Below, in pieces: positions 43,899 through 53,350 of a stretch of 64,000 bases of DNA. The DNA is taken from contig NZ_JBBOZQ010000001.1 in the NCBI RefSeq assembly GCF_038008685.1, forward strand, positions 1-64,000, in the 5' to 3' direction. The stretch's first letter is position 1. Each line of letters starts with the position of its first letter. A program made the position numbers and the translations under genes. The notes under the pieces are model-generated. The model did not search any database. It was not told where the DNA came from and saw nothing but the letters and a program-made list of their open reading frames with translations. This DNA is from Lysinibacillus sp. FSL W8-0992. GTDB lineage: Bacteria; Bacillota; Bacilli; Bacillales_A; Planococcaceae.

Positions 43899-44314
43899 TA
43901 AATCAGTTCCTTCCCAGCTACACCGAAGTCTATTGTTTCATGGCAGTTTTCCGGTTTACATTGGCTTAATAAGTCAGCAAGTTGATACTCTATTTTTTTC
44001 TTCTTGAGTACTATTTTTAAACCATCGACTGTTTCAATAATTTCAACCGCTGTTCCCTGCTCGAATGCTTTATTTTCTGCCATGTCTTTTGGGATTCTAA
44101 CAGCAAGGCTATTACCCCATTTTTGCACTGATGAAGTTACTGTTCGCACGGCTAATTCATTACCTACTATAAATTTATCTAATTTATGTGTTGTCATTTT
44201 ATCATCCTTTGGTGGGTCGCTTTTGTTCGTTAGACTTTGGTCATAGATACGTTCATTGTTGTTGTTCAATGACGGTTTATTGGGCGATGCAGGCTTCTTC
44301 GGTGTTTCATCCAT
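43898..44314 (-). CDS. mazE: MazE-type antitoxin with N-terminal extension
   Basis: A 138-residue antitoxin. Residues about 60-108 form the AbrB/MazE DNA-binding domain (TSSVQKWGNSLAVRIPKDMA...GTAVEIIETVDGLKIVLKKK). The ~30-residue acidic C-terminus (YQLADLLSQCKPENCHE) is the MazF-neutralising tail. An N-terminal stretch of ~45 residues rich in Pro, Asn, Lys and Asp (DETPKKPASPNKPSLNNNN) is not usual for MazE, which is commonly about 80 residues. GAGGAGG nine bases upstream supports the ATG at 44314. A perfect dyad overlaps its promoter, suggesting autorepression. Confidence 0.88.
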   Translation of the reverse strand: MDETPKKPASPNKPSLNNNNERIYDQSLTNKSDPPKDDKMTTHKLDKFIVGNELAVRTVTSSVQKWGNSLAVRIPKDMAENKAFEQGTAVEIIETVDGLKIVLKKKKIEYQLADLLSQCKPENCHETIDFGVAGKELI

Positions 44315-44332
44315 TATAACAAGCCTCCTCTC

Positions 44333-44361
44333 TTTTGTGTATACATAGTATATACACAAAA
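44333..44361 (-). promoter_or_regulatory. mazEF promoter-operator dyad
   Basis: TTTTGTGTATA and TATACACAAAA form a perfect 11-bp dyad around seven bases. A minus-strand TATACT (44347-44352) in its centre is a likely -10. It lies 19 bases upstream of mazE. Confidence 0.7.
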
Positions 44362-44424
44362 TCAAAGAATGATTCTTACATATATCCCATTTGCTTTAGA
44401 TTATTTGTGACTTACAAAGTTACT

Positions 44425-44538
44425 GAGTGCCAGGCACTCAAACAATTTCACTTGCCAAGGAAAAATCCACGGCGACTCCTGCGGGAATAGCGCAATACGT
44501 GCCTGTGGAAAGCGCCCGTCCGTAGCAGAAATCAACTG
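44425..44538 (+). repeat. REP-like palindrome (copy 4) plus CTCCTGCGGGA element
   Basis: GAGTGCCAGGCACTCAAACA at 44425-44448 is followed by TCCACGGCGACTCCTGCGGG and ending GTGGAAAGCGCCCGTCCG (about 44467-44518). The TCCAC/GTGGA ends form a weak inverted repeat. The second element recurs at 54738 and, decayed, at 15510. Such GACTCCTGCGGGA/GGAAAGCG sequences are frequent intergenic repeats in bacilli. Confidence 0.75.
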
Positions 44539-44543
44539 CCCTC

Positions 44544-45929
44544 TTAATTACTTTTTAATTTTCTATAAAGAGTCCTTGTACTGATACCTAACTCTTCTGC
44601 AAGACGTTCCTTACCTGCAGCATCATTTCCGTATTCAGATAGTTTTTGATTAATTAATTCCATTTCCATATTTCTTAACAGTTTAGGAGGCCTGATGTGA
44701 GTATTTTGCATTCTATTATATTCAATAATATAGCTTGGTAAACTATCTTTCGTTAATTGCAAAGAATCTTCCATTACCATACTGTATTCTAAAACATTTT
44801 CTAATTCTCGTATGTTGCCTGGCCAATAATAAGCATTCAATTCAGCTAAAAATTCGTCTGTAAAATCTTTAATATATTTACCTGTTTTATGTTGAATCTT
44901 TTCTAGTAACGTAAAAATTAAGTATTCCATTTCACCTTTTCTTTCTTTTAATGGTGGCAAAGTTAAAGGAATAACATTTAATCGATAGTATAAATCTGCA
45001 CGAAACTCTCCTCTTTTCACCATTTCCTCTAAAGGTCTATTTGTTGCAGCAATAATTCTTACGTTTACCTTTCTAGGTTCAATTGCTCCCACTCTATAAA
45101 TAAGACCATTCTGTAAAACCGATAATAGTTTAGCTTGAAGGTGCAATGGTAATTCCGTAATTTCATCAAGGAATAACGTACCTTTATCTGCAATCTCAAA
45201 ATATCCTTGTTTTCCTTTTCTTCTAGCGCCAGTAAATGCCCCTTCTTCATAGCCAAATAATTCACTTTCAAATAAAGTTTCTGGAATACTAGCACAGTTT
45301 AACTCTACAAATTCCCCTTTATGCGTAATACTGTTTGAATGAATATGATTAGCTAACAAACTTTTTCCAGTCCCCGTTTCTCCCGTGATGACAACTGACG
45401 ATGAACTATTCGCAATGCTGTTTAGCTTTGTTTTAATAAATTGAAAATAAGGTGCATCCCCGAGTACATATTTTGTATCAAATCCGTTTTTTGTTTCAAA
45501 TAATAAATAAGATCCCTCATTATTTAGAACATTAATAACAATTTCACCTAAACGAGCTAACCAGTATTGATATTTCTTTTGTTCAGTAGATAATTTCTTT
45601 TCACCTTCATCTGTAAAACTTACAAATGTTAAATACCCAAAATGCCGATCATCTTTCACTAAGTTCATCAGTATTTCTACTTTGGAAGGACAATTATTTT
45701 GGAACCTACACCCAGAACATGTTTTCATTTTTCCAGGTCTCTGCACGTATTGAAATGGCTCAGAATAGTACTTTTGGAAAAAGGGTAAATGTACTTGCTC
45801 TCCTTTTCTTTTTCTATATTCATCCGTTGCTAAAATTTTACCTTTCGCAGTAAAATAAGCTACTTCCACTTGTAACAAGTCTCCATATAAAATAATTATA
45901 GATTGTACTAACTTTTCACCATTTAACAT
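44544..45929 (-). CDS. Sigma-54-dependent transcriptional activator
   Basis: A 461-residue enhancer-binding protein. The N-terminal ~145 residues are a sensory region with a cysteine cluster, CSGCRFQNNC. The AAA+ domain (about 150-385) has Walker A GETGTGKSLLANHIH, the sigma-54-contacting GAFTGA loop in YEEGAFTGARR, Walker B GTLFLDEITEL and the arginine finger region NVRIIAATNRPL. The C-terminal Fis-type helix-turn-helix is ERLAEELGISTRTLYRKLK. It very probably activates the sigma-54 promoter at 42961, 1.5 kb downstream across mazEF. The inducer is unknown. GAGGGTG precedes the ATG. Confidence 0.93.
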   Translation of the reverse strand: MLNGEKLVQSIIILYGDLLQVEVAYFTAKGKILATDEYRKRKGEQVHLPFFQKYYSEPFQYVQRPGKMKTCSGCRFQNNCPSKVEILMNLVKDDRHFGYLTFVSFTDEGEKKLSTEQKKYQYWLARLGEIVINVLNNEGSYLLFETKNGFDTKYVLGDAPYFQFIKTKLNSIANSSSSVVITGETGTGKSLLANHIHSNSITHKGEFVELNCASIPETLFESELFGYEEGAFTGARRKGKQGYFEIADKGTLFLDEITELPLHLQAKLLSVLQNGLIYRVGAIEPRKVNVRIIAATNRPLEEMVKRGEFRADLYYRLNVIPLTLPPLKERKGEMEYLIFTLLEKIQHKTGKYIKDFTDEFLAELNAYYWPGNIRELENVLEYSMVMEDSLQLTKDSLPSYIIEYNRMQNTHIRPPKLLRNMEMELINQKLSEYGNDAAGKERLAEELGISTRTLYRKLKSN

Positions 45930-46264
45930 AACATCACCCTCTCAGAAGTAAATTGAGTCAGTGGAATTTTACACGAAAATATCCTTAACTTTATAATTCT
46001 ACATTCACTGGTGGGAACGCTTAATACGGCTATTTTAGACATGACATTCATCTCTAATATATACATACATTCAGCAAAAAAAGGGCCGTTCCTTTAAAAA
46101 TCGTTCAACAAATACAGACATTCGAAGTCGAATATTATCAGAAATAGTTATTTTAATTTTGAATTAGAGGGGTAATGATGTGGAAAAAATATAACTCCCA
46201 CATTTGTGAAGTACTTTGCGATTTTCACTTTCTGTAGAAGTTCGATTAACATATTCTTTATGAG
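45930..46264. other. Intergenic region upstream of the sigma-54 activator
   Basis: A 335-base AT-rich gap. A plus-strand frame of 19 codons at 46178 with AGGGG nearby may be a gene stub but is too short to call. No promoter of good quality or repeat was recognised. Confidence 0.45.
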
Positions 46265-46675
46265 TTAGATACGATAAAACCAATCTTTATTGCTTATAAA
46301 TACGTCAGTGACATATCGGTAAATCCTCTCTTCATTTTCCCAAATCCATTTATCAATATGCTCCATTAGGGTTTCATCTCTATATTTATTTATCCCCATC
46401 ATATACATAGTAAGGATTTCATTTTCTCCTTTTGCTTTCAGTCTACCTATAAGTGTGGTAGCTGAAGAATCATTTACTATTTCATAATATGTCCAAACTC
46501 CCGACCTATTGGACTGTGATTGCCAATTTATCATCTCTCTTAATTCAACATACCAATCAGGCAAGTTGCTTTGTTCTTTTAATTCGCCATATGCAATAAT
46601 AAACAATTCAGCCATTGAATTATAATCATTGATATTGTTAAAGAAGTTATCAATATATGTTTTATTAAATTTCAT
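46265..46675 (-). CDS. Hypothetical cytoplasmic protein (about 136 aa)
   Basis: I do not recognise this protein. It is acidic, rich in Trp, Tyr and Ile/Asn, with no signal peptide or membrane helix, and predicted mostly helical (MAELFIIAYGELKEQSNLPDWYVELREMI, HIDKWIWENEERIYRYVTDVF). The AT-rich composition and the Trp-rich small size recall immunity or antitoxin-like proteins, but no partner toxin is next to it. The ATG at 46675 is placed eight bases from GGGGTG; a GTG at 46687 would add four residues. It stands alone between a terminator and the activator gene. Confidence 0.65.
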   Translation of the reverse strand: MKFNKTYIDNFFNNINDYNSMAELFIIAYGELKEQSNLPDWYVELREMINWQSQSNRSGVWTYYEIVNDSSATTLIGRLKAKGENEILTMYMMGINKYRDETLMEHIDKWIWENEERIYRYVTDVFISNKDWFYRI

Positions 46676-46705
46676 AGATATATTCACCCCACTCCTTAGT
46701 ACAAT

Positions 46706-46735
46706 AGAAAAGCCCTACCATTTTTGGTAGAGCTT
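46706..46735 (-). terminator. Intrinsic terminator of the SLH-CAP gene
   Basis: AGCTCTACCA pairs with TGGTAGGGCT around AAAA on the minus strand, followed by TTTTC. Confidence 0.8.
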
Positions 46736-46795
46736 CGTTTAGTAGCCACATAGTGTGGTCTTTTGTTTTGCCTCAGACGATTACCCATTCACAAG

Positions 46796-47878
46796 TCATT
46801 GACTAGAAAATAGCTGGACCCAATAGTAAATTCCTTTGCTATCTACTGCAATCGCTACCCCGGTATTTGTATAATGTTCTCGCAAAATATTTTCTCGATG
46901 AGATGGCGATGCCATCCATGCTTTAACAGCCGCCTCAGGGCTTGGAATATTTCTACCTATATTTTCTCCTAAACTAGTATATGGATAATCGAATAAAGTA
47001 GCTAAATCCCAGGGCATGCCATAGTAAGGTGATTCGTGCTCAAAATAATGTCGATTCACCATATCCTGTGCCTTAATAACGGCGACTTGTGTTAAAGCTC
47101 CATCATAGGTAAGCAACGGGAGCTTTCTTTTTTGTCTTTCGATGTTAACTAAATTTAACACATCGTTAGCCATTGTCGCTGAGTAGTTTTTTGTCGGAAT
47201 ATAAGTTTTTGATAAATAGTCATAGGCTATTTCATAATTTGTTAGCGTCGTTGTAAAGTCCAAGCTTCGTTCCACTAAGGAGGCAAATTGCGCACGTGTT
47301 ACTAATAGATTAGGTGCAAATTGTTTCGCGTTGACCCCTTTAATAATACCGACATCTGCAAGTGATTCAATATAGTCTTTCGCCCAATGGCCTTCATTAA
47401 TATCACTATACTTACTATTATTTTGAGAATCTACCTCAATTTTATATGCGAGCGTTAACATTTTAGCGATTTGCATGCGCTTCAAAGGTGCATCTGGGTT
47501 AAAGCAATCACCATTTTGCAATATCCCTAATTCTACTAGTGCGCAAATCTCCTTATAATAAGGATGATCTGCTGTTAAATCTACAAATTTGGGCTCAGCA
47601 GGCACATCCAACTTCAGTTGCATAGAACGGGCTATGGCAGCTGCTGCCTCCGCTCTTGTAATCGCTTGCTCTGGCTTAAACGTACCATCCTGATACGTTG
47701 TCATATATTGCTTATCTAACATATGCTGAATCGAGCTATTCGCCCAATGTGAAGGCGAAACATCCTTTGCCGTCTCTGCCGCTAATGCAACGTCTGAGCT
47801 ATTTGGTAGAGGTAAGGCAAATGGAGTAGCCAGCAAAATAAGCGACATTCCGACAATACTAGATACTTTTTTTAACAT
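46796..47878 (-). CDS. SLH-anchored CAP (SCP/PR-1) domain protein
   Basis: A 360-residue exported protein. The signal peptide ends near residue 33 (ALAAE). Three SLH domains (about 38-205) include SPSHWANSSIQHMLDKQYM, FVDLTADHPYYKEICALV and YSDINEGHWAKDYIESL. The C-terminal CAP domain (about 235-358) has VNIERQKRKLPLL, HYFEHESPY, SLGENIGRN and SHRENILREHYTNTGVA with the conserved His and Glu residues. CAP proteins such as YkwD/YlbC in bacilli are secreted; their function is mostly unknown. It is the first of three consecutive minus-strand surface-protein genes reading from 52.3 kb. Confidence 0.9.
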   Translation of the reverse strand: MLKKVSSIVGMSLILLATPFALPLPNSSDVALAAETAKDVSPSHWANSSIQHMLDKQYMTTYQDGTFKPEQAITRAEAAAAIARSMQLKLDVPAEPKFVDLTADHPYYKEICALVELGILQNGDCFNPDAPLKRMQIAKMLTLAYKIEVDSQNNSKYSDINEGHWAKDYIESLADVGIIKGVNAKQFAPNLLVTRAQFASLVERSLDFTTTLTNYEIAYDYLSKTYIPTKNYSATMANDVLNLVNIERQKRKLPLLTYDGALTQVAVIKAQDMVNRHYFEHESPYYGMPWDLATLFDYPYTSLGENIGRNIPSPEAAVKAWMASPSHRENILREHYTNTGVAIAVDSKGIYYWVQLFSSQ

Positions 47879-48014
47879 AGCTACCTCCTATTTATATGTA
47901 TGGCGTCCGTTTTTTTAAAGTTCCGGCTTCCCATCGAGAATCGGATAATTGATTTTCTTTACCCATAAGCCTTATATATAAACATACCATTATTACCTGT
48001 TTTTTCCTACAATG

Positions 48015-48060
48015 ATTTTAAAAAAATCACTCTAAAGATTTTGCTTTCCTAAGAGTGATG
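48015..48060 (-). terminator. Intrinsic terminator of the SLH-only gene
   Basis: ATCACTCTTA pairs with TAGAGTGAT around a longer loop and is followed by seven T on the minus strand. Confidence 0.8.
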
Positions 48061-48069
48061 TTTGTCTTT

Positions 48070-48726
48070 CTATTCAACTCCAATAATGTATAAGTCATCG
48101 TCATTTTTTTGTAATATGCGATAAAGGAATAAAGCCATTTGACCACGTCGAACATCCGTATATGGTGAGAATGTCGTAGAGCTTGTACCTTGTGTAATCC
48201 CATAATCTAATAACGTTTGAATATAATGATTGGTTTCAGCATCCTTTGTAAAATCTGTAAAGGGAGCAGTTAATGATGTCGCTTGTTTTAAATGAAAGCC
48301 CAATGTCAACATTTTGGCCATTTGACTACGTTTAATTGAAGCATTTGGATTATAGTGCGTCCCTTTTTGGATAATACCATTAGCTGCAAGCGCTGCAATT
48401 GGTCCATAATATTGATGTGAAGTTGGGACATCACTAAAGCCAGGATTATCAACATTGCTCGTTTGTAAATGAAGTGCTTGCGCTAAAAAATAAGCTGCTT
48501 CTCCACGTGTTAATTGTTGATAAGGGCTAAACGTTGTAGACGTTGTACCAAATACGATTCCTTTGCTATACAGTTCGCTAACTGCATTATATAGCTCCAT
48601 CTCACTATCGCTTTTTTTAATATCTACAAATGGCATTGCAGCTGCTTGAGTAGGGATGACTGCAACACAAGGTGCCACAACTAAAGCCGTAGCAAACGCC
48701 CATGCGTATTTTTGCTTTATTTCCAC
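48070..48726 (-). CDS. SLH-only surface protein
   Basis: A 218-residue protein made of a signal peptide (about 1-29, ending TQAAA) and three SLH domains: FVDIKKSDSEMELYNAVSEL..., FSDVPTSHQYYGPIAALA... and FTDFTKDAETNHYIQTL.... No other domain is present. It should bind the wall polymer without carrying an enzyme, perhaps as a filler, competitor or scaffold. About twelve residues follow the last SLH domain. A terminator separates it from the CAP gene. Confidence 0.88.
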   Translation of the reverse strand: MEIKQKYAWAFATALVVAPCVAVIPTQAAAMPFVDIKKSDSEMELYNAVSELYSKGIVFGTTSTTFSPYQQLTRGEAAYFLAQALHLQTSNVDNPGFSDVPTSHQYYGPIAALAANGIIQKGTHYNPNASIKRSQMAKMLTLGFHLKQATSLTAPFTDFTKDAETNHYIQTLLDYGITQGTSSTTFSPYTDVRRGQMALFLYRILQKNDDDLYIIGVE

Positions 48727-48773
48727 TGTCTTTCGCCCCTTTTAAATTGATTGACCTCTATAAAAAAATAACG

Positions 48774-48796
48774 AAAAGAGGGTCATGCCCTCTCTT
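48774..48796 (-). terminator. Intrinsic terminator of the helical-repeat protein gene
   Basis: AGAGGG pairs with CCCTCT around CATGA with TTTTCG and a later T run on the minus strand. The stem is short. Confidence 0.6.
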
Positions 48797-48805
48797 CATT
48801 CTTTA

Positions 48806-51800
48806 TTACAGCCCTAATTCCTTTATATGCTCTTGTAAAATACGATAGTTATAAACTAAATCTTGTTGTTCCAGTGATAGTGAACTATATAGTTTTTGTG
48901 CAGCAATCACTTTCTTTTCAAATGTCTTTGCATCAGGATCTAGTTCTGCAATAGCATCTACTACTTTGAGAACTGCAGCTATATCTTTTTCAGCATTTTT
49001 CAACTTATCGTAGTTGATAACCTGTCCTCTTACTTTGGAGTCTAGTGCCTTATATGCTGCTACTGCGTTCGCTACATCTTGGATATACGTGCTTGATGTT
49101 GGAGAAAGGCTAGCGATAAGCTCCACAACTTTTTTCACTTCGCTCATGTTTTTCTCTGCTTCTAGCAAGATGGAATAATTCGATACTCTTTGTTTATCTG
49201 TTGTATTTAAACTATCGTAATCTTTACGTACTGACTCAATCATACCAAAGTACATTTTATCGCTTGGTTTTAAAGCCGCAATACTCTTGTACACTTTAAT
49301 GACATTATCTAATGACAGAAGCAACTGCTCATTATAAACGTATTTGCGTTGTGTAGCGTTTAAATTATCATACGCCTTTAAAATCTTTTGATATTGACTG
49401 TCCATATTTTTCGATGTCATTAGCTTATCAATCTCATTGATAACGCTAATAACTGGCTTAATAATTTTTTCTTGATCTTGTAATGCTTTGTAATTTTCGA
49501 CTGCCATTTGTTGCTCTTTAGGTAATGCATTATAGGCTGCACGAATTTCCTCAATGCGTTTTACATATTGATGTGGCTCAATATATGGTAATTCCTCAAT
49601 CATACGTTGAACATTTCCTGCACCTAAAATACTTGTTTCAGCAGCTTGTAACTGCTTATAGTTTGTAACATACTGCTGCATTTCCTTACTTAGTGCATCA
49701 TATAATGCGCGTGCTTGTACAGTATCATTATGGAATGTTTTACTCGAAGCTTTTAGCTTGCCAATTAATTCTATAACCTTTGCTAACGGTTCATAGCTTT
49801 GTAGCGTTGCCATATTGCTGACATACGCCTTTTGGTCTTTTGTCAATTTTTCATACGCTTTTTGTGCTGCATTGACTTTACTAACAAAGCTATTTGAGCT
49901 TGGGTCTAAGTTATCTATTTGCACCATGACATTTAAAATTGGTTTTACTTGTTTTTCACGATCCGTTAATAACTTTACGTTTGAGACAAGCTTTTTTTGT
50001 CCTGTTGTTAATTTGTCATAAGCAACACGGGCATTCATTAATTTCGTTAAATAATTTTCTTCTCCAGGAACTGCCGCATCGATTAAAGCAATGACTGTAC
50101 TCGCAGAAGTTAGCTCTGTTTCTGCTGTCACAAGCTTTTCATAGTTGATGATTGCTTGCTGTTTTTCTTGAGGCAGTGCGTCATAATTTGCACGAGCGGT
50201 TTTTAAATCGTTTAAAAATGTCTTACTCGTTGGCTTCAATGTTTCTATTAAGCCAATTAAAGATGCCACATCTTCAACAGCTGTTAACTGTTCATAGTTT
50301 GTCACACGCTTTTGGGATGCTGTATCTAATGCATTAAAAGCTTTACGAGCTGCTACTACCTTTTTCGTATAGTCTTTATTCGTTGGATTTAAAGCAGCGA
50401 TTAAATTAATAACTTTCACAACATTGGCATTGTTTTTCTCGTACGTCGTTAATGTTTTATATTGCGTCACTAATTTTTTCGCATTTTTGTCCATGGCTTT
50501 ATATTCTGCAGACAACTCCACTACTTTTGCGACAAATGTAGCATCTGATTCATTAGCTAACGCTATTACTTTATCATCAAACTGTTGAGCTGTAGTGATG
50601 TAACTTTCTGCTGTTAATAGAGCTGGATAGTTCGTTACTAATTTTTGTGCTTCAGGTGATAGTTTATTATATTCTGCTTTCAAGGCGGCAACGGTTTCTT
50701 TGAAATCTTTACGTGAAGTATTTAAAGCCAATATAGGATCGATGAGGCTCATCGCATCTACTTGGTCTTTTAATTTATTAGCTTTATAGCTTTTTACGAA
50801 CTCACGCTTTGATGTATCCAATTTTAAATATGCGGTGTTAGCTGCCTTTGCCTTTTTTGTATAATCCTTCGCTGCTGGATCTAGTTTTTCAACAAGCGTG
50901 ATGACATTTAACACTGCTTTATTTGAACTTTCCCAGCTCGTTAACTCTGCCAAATTGTTAACGATTTTTTTAACACTGGCTGCATCGATTTTTTGACCAT
51001 CGGGTGCTACAGGCGTATTATAGGCTGCACGTGCTTCTTCGATTTTAGTGATTACATCTGGCGCTGTAGCAATGTCAGAAATAAGTGTTTCAATTGCTTT
51101 TGCAGCTGCAATATTAGCTTCAGCCAATTGTAAATCAGTCACATTTTTCACAAAATCTTTTTTCGTTAGCTGATCGTATTCCGCTTTTGCCGCAGTTACT
51201 GAAGTACGATACGCATCCGTGTTGGAAATACGTAACGCAGTAATTTGCTTAGAAACATTGACAGCTGCTTGATATGGCTGAAGGTCATTGTAATTCGATA
51301 CTAAGCGCTTTGTATCTGCATCCTTTAAATTAATGTATGCTGTTTCTATCGCTGTTACAGCACTAATAAAGCTTGCAGCCGTTGGGAAATCTTCTGGTTT
51401 TTTTGCTATCAGTTGGGTAATACTTGCGACAATCTTATCTGCTGATGATAAGTTCGTTAACACATCTGTATATTTTTTATATGGCGTAGCTGTTGTATTG
51501 TTTGGATTATAGGCAGTAATAATTTTCTTTTGATCAGCTGTCAGTGTGCTGTAACTTGTCGTTACTTCAGTTGCTGCTTCAGCGATTTGAGTAGAAGTTG
51601 ATGACGTATTTTCTAGTACGCTAACAAAAGCATCTAATTTAGCAGTTGTTACTTTCGCCGCATTTGCATCGTCATTCATTTTTACAAGCTTTGCGATATC
51701 TGCACCGTTCTTTTTAAAATAATTGTTACGCTCGGACTCGTCATAGCCATATTGGAGAGAGGTACCACGAACAGCCGATACAATGCCCTTTGCATCCTCA

Positions 51801-52306
51801 GCTTCTAATGCTGTATTCACGGCATCCTTAAAATCTTGTTGAACAGCAAGATAGGAGTTGGCATCTGAATCTGATCCTAAAAATGTTTCATAGTCTTTCT
51901 GAACTTTTGCAACATCCGCTATAAATGTTTTACTTGTATAAGATAATGCATTGATATTTTTACCAATATCAGTTAATTTCTTAACGAACTCTCGTTGTGC
52001 TACTACATAATCATACTTCGCTTCAATAAATGCTCGTTCATTTTCATTGAAATCAGTAGTGCTTAATACTTTTACATCTCCGTCTGCAATGACCATGTCA
52101 TTTGCTGTTGATGTTTCTGAAAGCTTACCGAATTGTTCAATTGTTTTACTTCTCGAATCAGTTGCAGCAACGGTATTCACATAAGCTATTTGCTCAGTTT
52201 GTGATCCTGTTTGTGGTTGTGCTTCTTGCGCATTTGCAAGTGCAGTCGGTGTTAATAAAAGGCTTGTTAGGACACCCACTTTTAAAGGTTTCTTCAACTT
52301 GCTCAT
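48806..52306 (-). CDS. Large exported helical-repeat protein
   Basis: A 1166-residue protein. A signal peptide (about 1-26, ANA) is followed by a ~200-residue unique region, then about 17 imperfect helical repeats of ~55 residues to the C-terminus. Each repeat carries ARxAYxxL, then Qkxx-V-xNYxxLxxAE, as in LVTNYPALLTAE, RVTNYEQLTAVE and YVTNYKQLQAAE. No SLH, LPXTG, LysM or membrane anchor is seen. The repeats resemble FIVAR-like or albumin-binding-type helical bundles and would form a long rod. Function is unknown. It is transcribed toward the two SLH genes but separated by a terminator. Confidence 0.8.
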   Translation of the reverse strand: MSKLKKPLKVGVLTSLLLTPTALANAQEAQPQTGSQTEQIAYVNTVAATDSRSKTIEQFGKLSETSTANDMVIADGDVKVLSTTDFNENERAFIEAKYDYVVAQREFVKKLTDIGKNINALSYTSKTFIADVAKVQKDYETFLGSDSDANSYLAVQQDFKDAVNTALEAEDAKGIVSAVRGTSLQYGYDESERNNYFKKNGADIAKLVKMNDDANAAKVTTAKLDAFVSVLENTSSTSTQIAEAATEVTTSYSTLTADQKKIITAYNPNNTTATPYKKYTDVLTNLSSADKIVASITQLIAKKPEDFPTAASFISAVTAIETAYINLKDADTKRLVSNYNDLQPYQAAVNVSKQITALRISNTDAYRTSVTAAKAEYDQLTKKDFVKNVTDLQLAEANIAAAKAIETLISDIATAPDVITKIEEARAAYNTPVAPDGQKIDAASVKKIVNNLAELTSWESSNKAVLNVITLVEKLDPAAKDYTKKAKAANTAYLKLDTSKREFVKSYKANKLKDQVDAMSLIDPILALNTSRKDFKETVAALKAEYNKLSPEAQKLVTNYPALLTAESYITTAQQFDDKVIALANESDATFVAKVVELSAEYKAMDKNAKKLVTQYKTLTTYEKNNANVVKVINLIAALNPTNKDYTKKVVAARKAFNALDTASQKRVTNYEQLTAVEDVASLIGLIETLKPTSKTFLNDLKTARANYDALPQEKQQAIINYEKLVTAETELTSASTVIALIDAAVPGEENYLTKLMNARVAYDKLTTGQKKLVSNVKLLTDREKQVKPILNVMVQIDNLDPSSNSFVSKVNAAQKAYEKLTKDQKAYVSNMATLQSYEPLAKVIELIGKLKASSKTFHNDTVQARALYDALSKEMQQYVTNYKQLQAAETSILGAGNVQRMIEELPYIEPHQYVKRIEEIRAAYNALPKEQQMAVENYKALQDQEKIIKPVISVINEIDKLMTSKNMDSQYQKILKAYDNLNATQRKYVYNEQLLLSLDNVIKVYKSIAALKPSDKMYFGMIESVRKDYDSLNTTDKQRVSNYSILLEAEKNMSEVKKVVELIASLSPTSSTYIQDVANAVAAYKALDSKVRGQVINYDKLKNAEKDIAAVLKVVDAIAELDPDAKTFEKKVIAAQKLYSSLSLEQQDLVYNYRILQEHIKELGL

Positions 52307-52672
52307 CCTTTCTTATTACGTTATATAGGAACATAGATATGTATCATTTATCGCGAATCTACTATCTTAAGTATCGGTATTTGTAACTTGATTTCAAGCT
52401 AATCTAGTAAACTCACGTACTTCCTTTACTAACTTACAGATAATTGCTATTTTTAGATAGAATAGACTTTTTAAAGGAAGTTATTGTTAGGATACTATAT
52501 AATTGTATTAGACGCATTTATCCCGCATCGATTATACGGAATTGAGCCTAATGAAAGTCCCACCATATCGAGAAAATTCCTTAAAAAAACTAGCATTTAT
52601 ACTATGTCATTTACCAGTAACTAGGTGTATACTACATCTTTAATATTTAATTTACTAGAAAGGGAGCTAGAT
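52307..52672. other. Divergent intergenic region
   Basis: A 366-base AT-rich region between the helical-repeat gene and the YknW-like gene. It must hold both promoters. No repeat array or confident promoter hexamers were identified. Confidence 0.5.
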
Positions 52673-53350
52673 ATGTTTTATCACTACAAGTTTTGGCATA
52701 GCTTAACGCACCCCACGAACTTTACACAGGCTATTGAGTCAGGAGAAATAAGGGGCTATAAAAAACGATCATTCACGGTTTTCATACTCTTTTTGCTCCT
52801 TTTTGTGATACGCGAGTTTTGGGGTATGGGCACTGAAAACTTAACAGCTTTATTTGCAATGAATCACCAGGATGAATACTATACAGCCCGTTTGCTATCA
52901 ATGGTCGGAGCCATTGTTTGGGGAATCATTTATTTTTGCTTCCACTATTATGGCGTTACATATATATTACATCTATTAACGGACATTCCTTACAAATGGA
53001 TTCAAAAAGTGCAGTTATACGTGGTAGCATTTTTGCTTATTGAAAAGGCCATTTTATTTGCAGTGTTCTATGCAGTTGGCTATTCTACATCGTTCTCCTT
53101 CTTTTCACTTGCTCCTGTTATACAGCAAGTATTGGATAAGGATGTTGTGTTATTCATTATTAATCAGTTAACGGTAACTACTGTGCTGACGATTATTGTG
53201 CACTTTACTTTCCTTTCAAAATGGGAGGAAGCGTCAGATCGTAAAGTACTATTAGCAAAAATTATCGTGCTCCAGGTAATAATGGCTGTTATTGTTGGAA
53301 TGATTAGCGTGTTACCACTACAAGAATGGATTACAAGGGGGTTAGGATGA
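52673..53350 (+). CDS. Yip1/YknW-like membrane protein
   Basis: A 225-residue membrane protein with about five helices. It begins MFYHYKFWHSLTHPTNFTQAI, a cytoplasmic segment typical of Yip1-domain proteins, where a short helix with P-x-x-x-F precedes the membrane part. YknW of Bacillus subtilis is similar in size and also precedes an HlyD-type protein gene. AAAGGGAG precedes the ATG at 52673; an ATG at 52625 has no support. The stop overlaps the next start (ATGA). Resemblance is by topology and context. Confidence 0.65.
   Translation: MFYHYKFWHSLTHPTNFTQAIESGEIRGYKKRSFTVFILFLLLFVIREFWGMGTENLTALFAMNHQDEYYTARLLSMVGAIVWGIIYFCFHYYGVTYILHLLTDIPYKWIQKVQLYVVAFLLIEKAILFAVFYAVGYSTSFSFFSLAPVIQQVLDKDVVLFIINQLTVTTVLTIIVHFTFLSKWEEASDRKVLLAKIIVLQVIMAVIVGMISVLPLQEWITRGLG

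Noticed and set aside
46178..46237. 19-codon frame with AGGGG nearby
   Set aside because: Too short and without supporting context; noted in the gap entry only.
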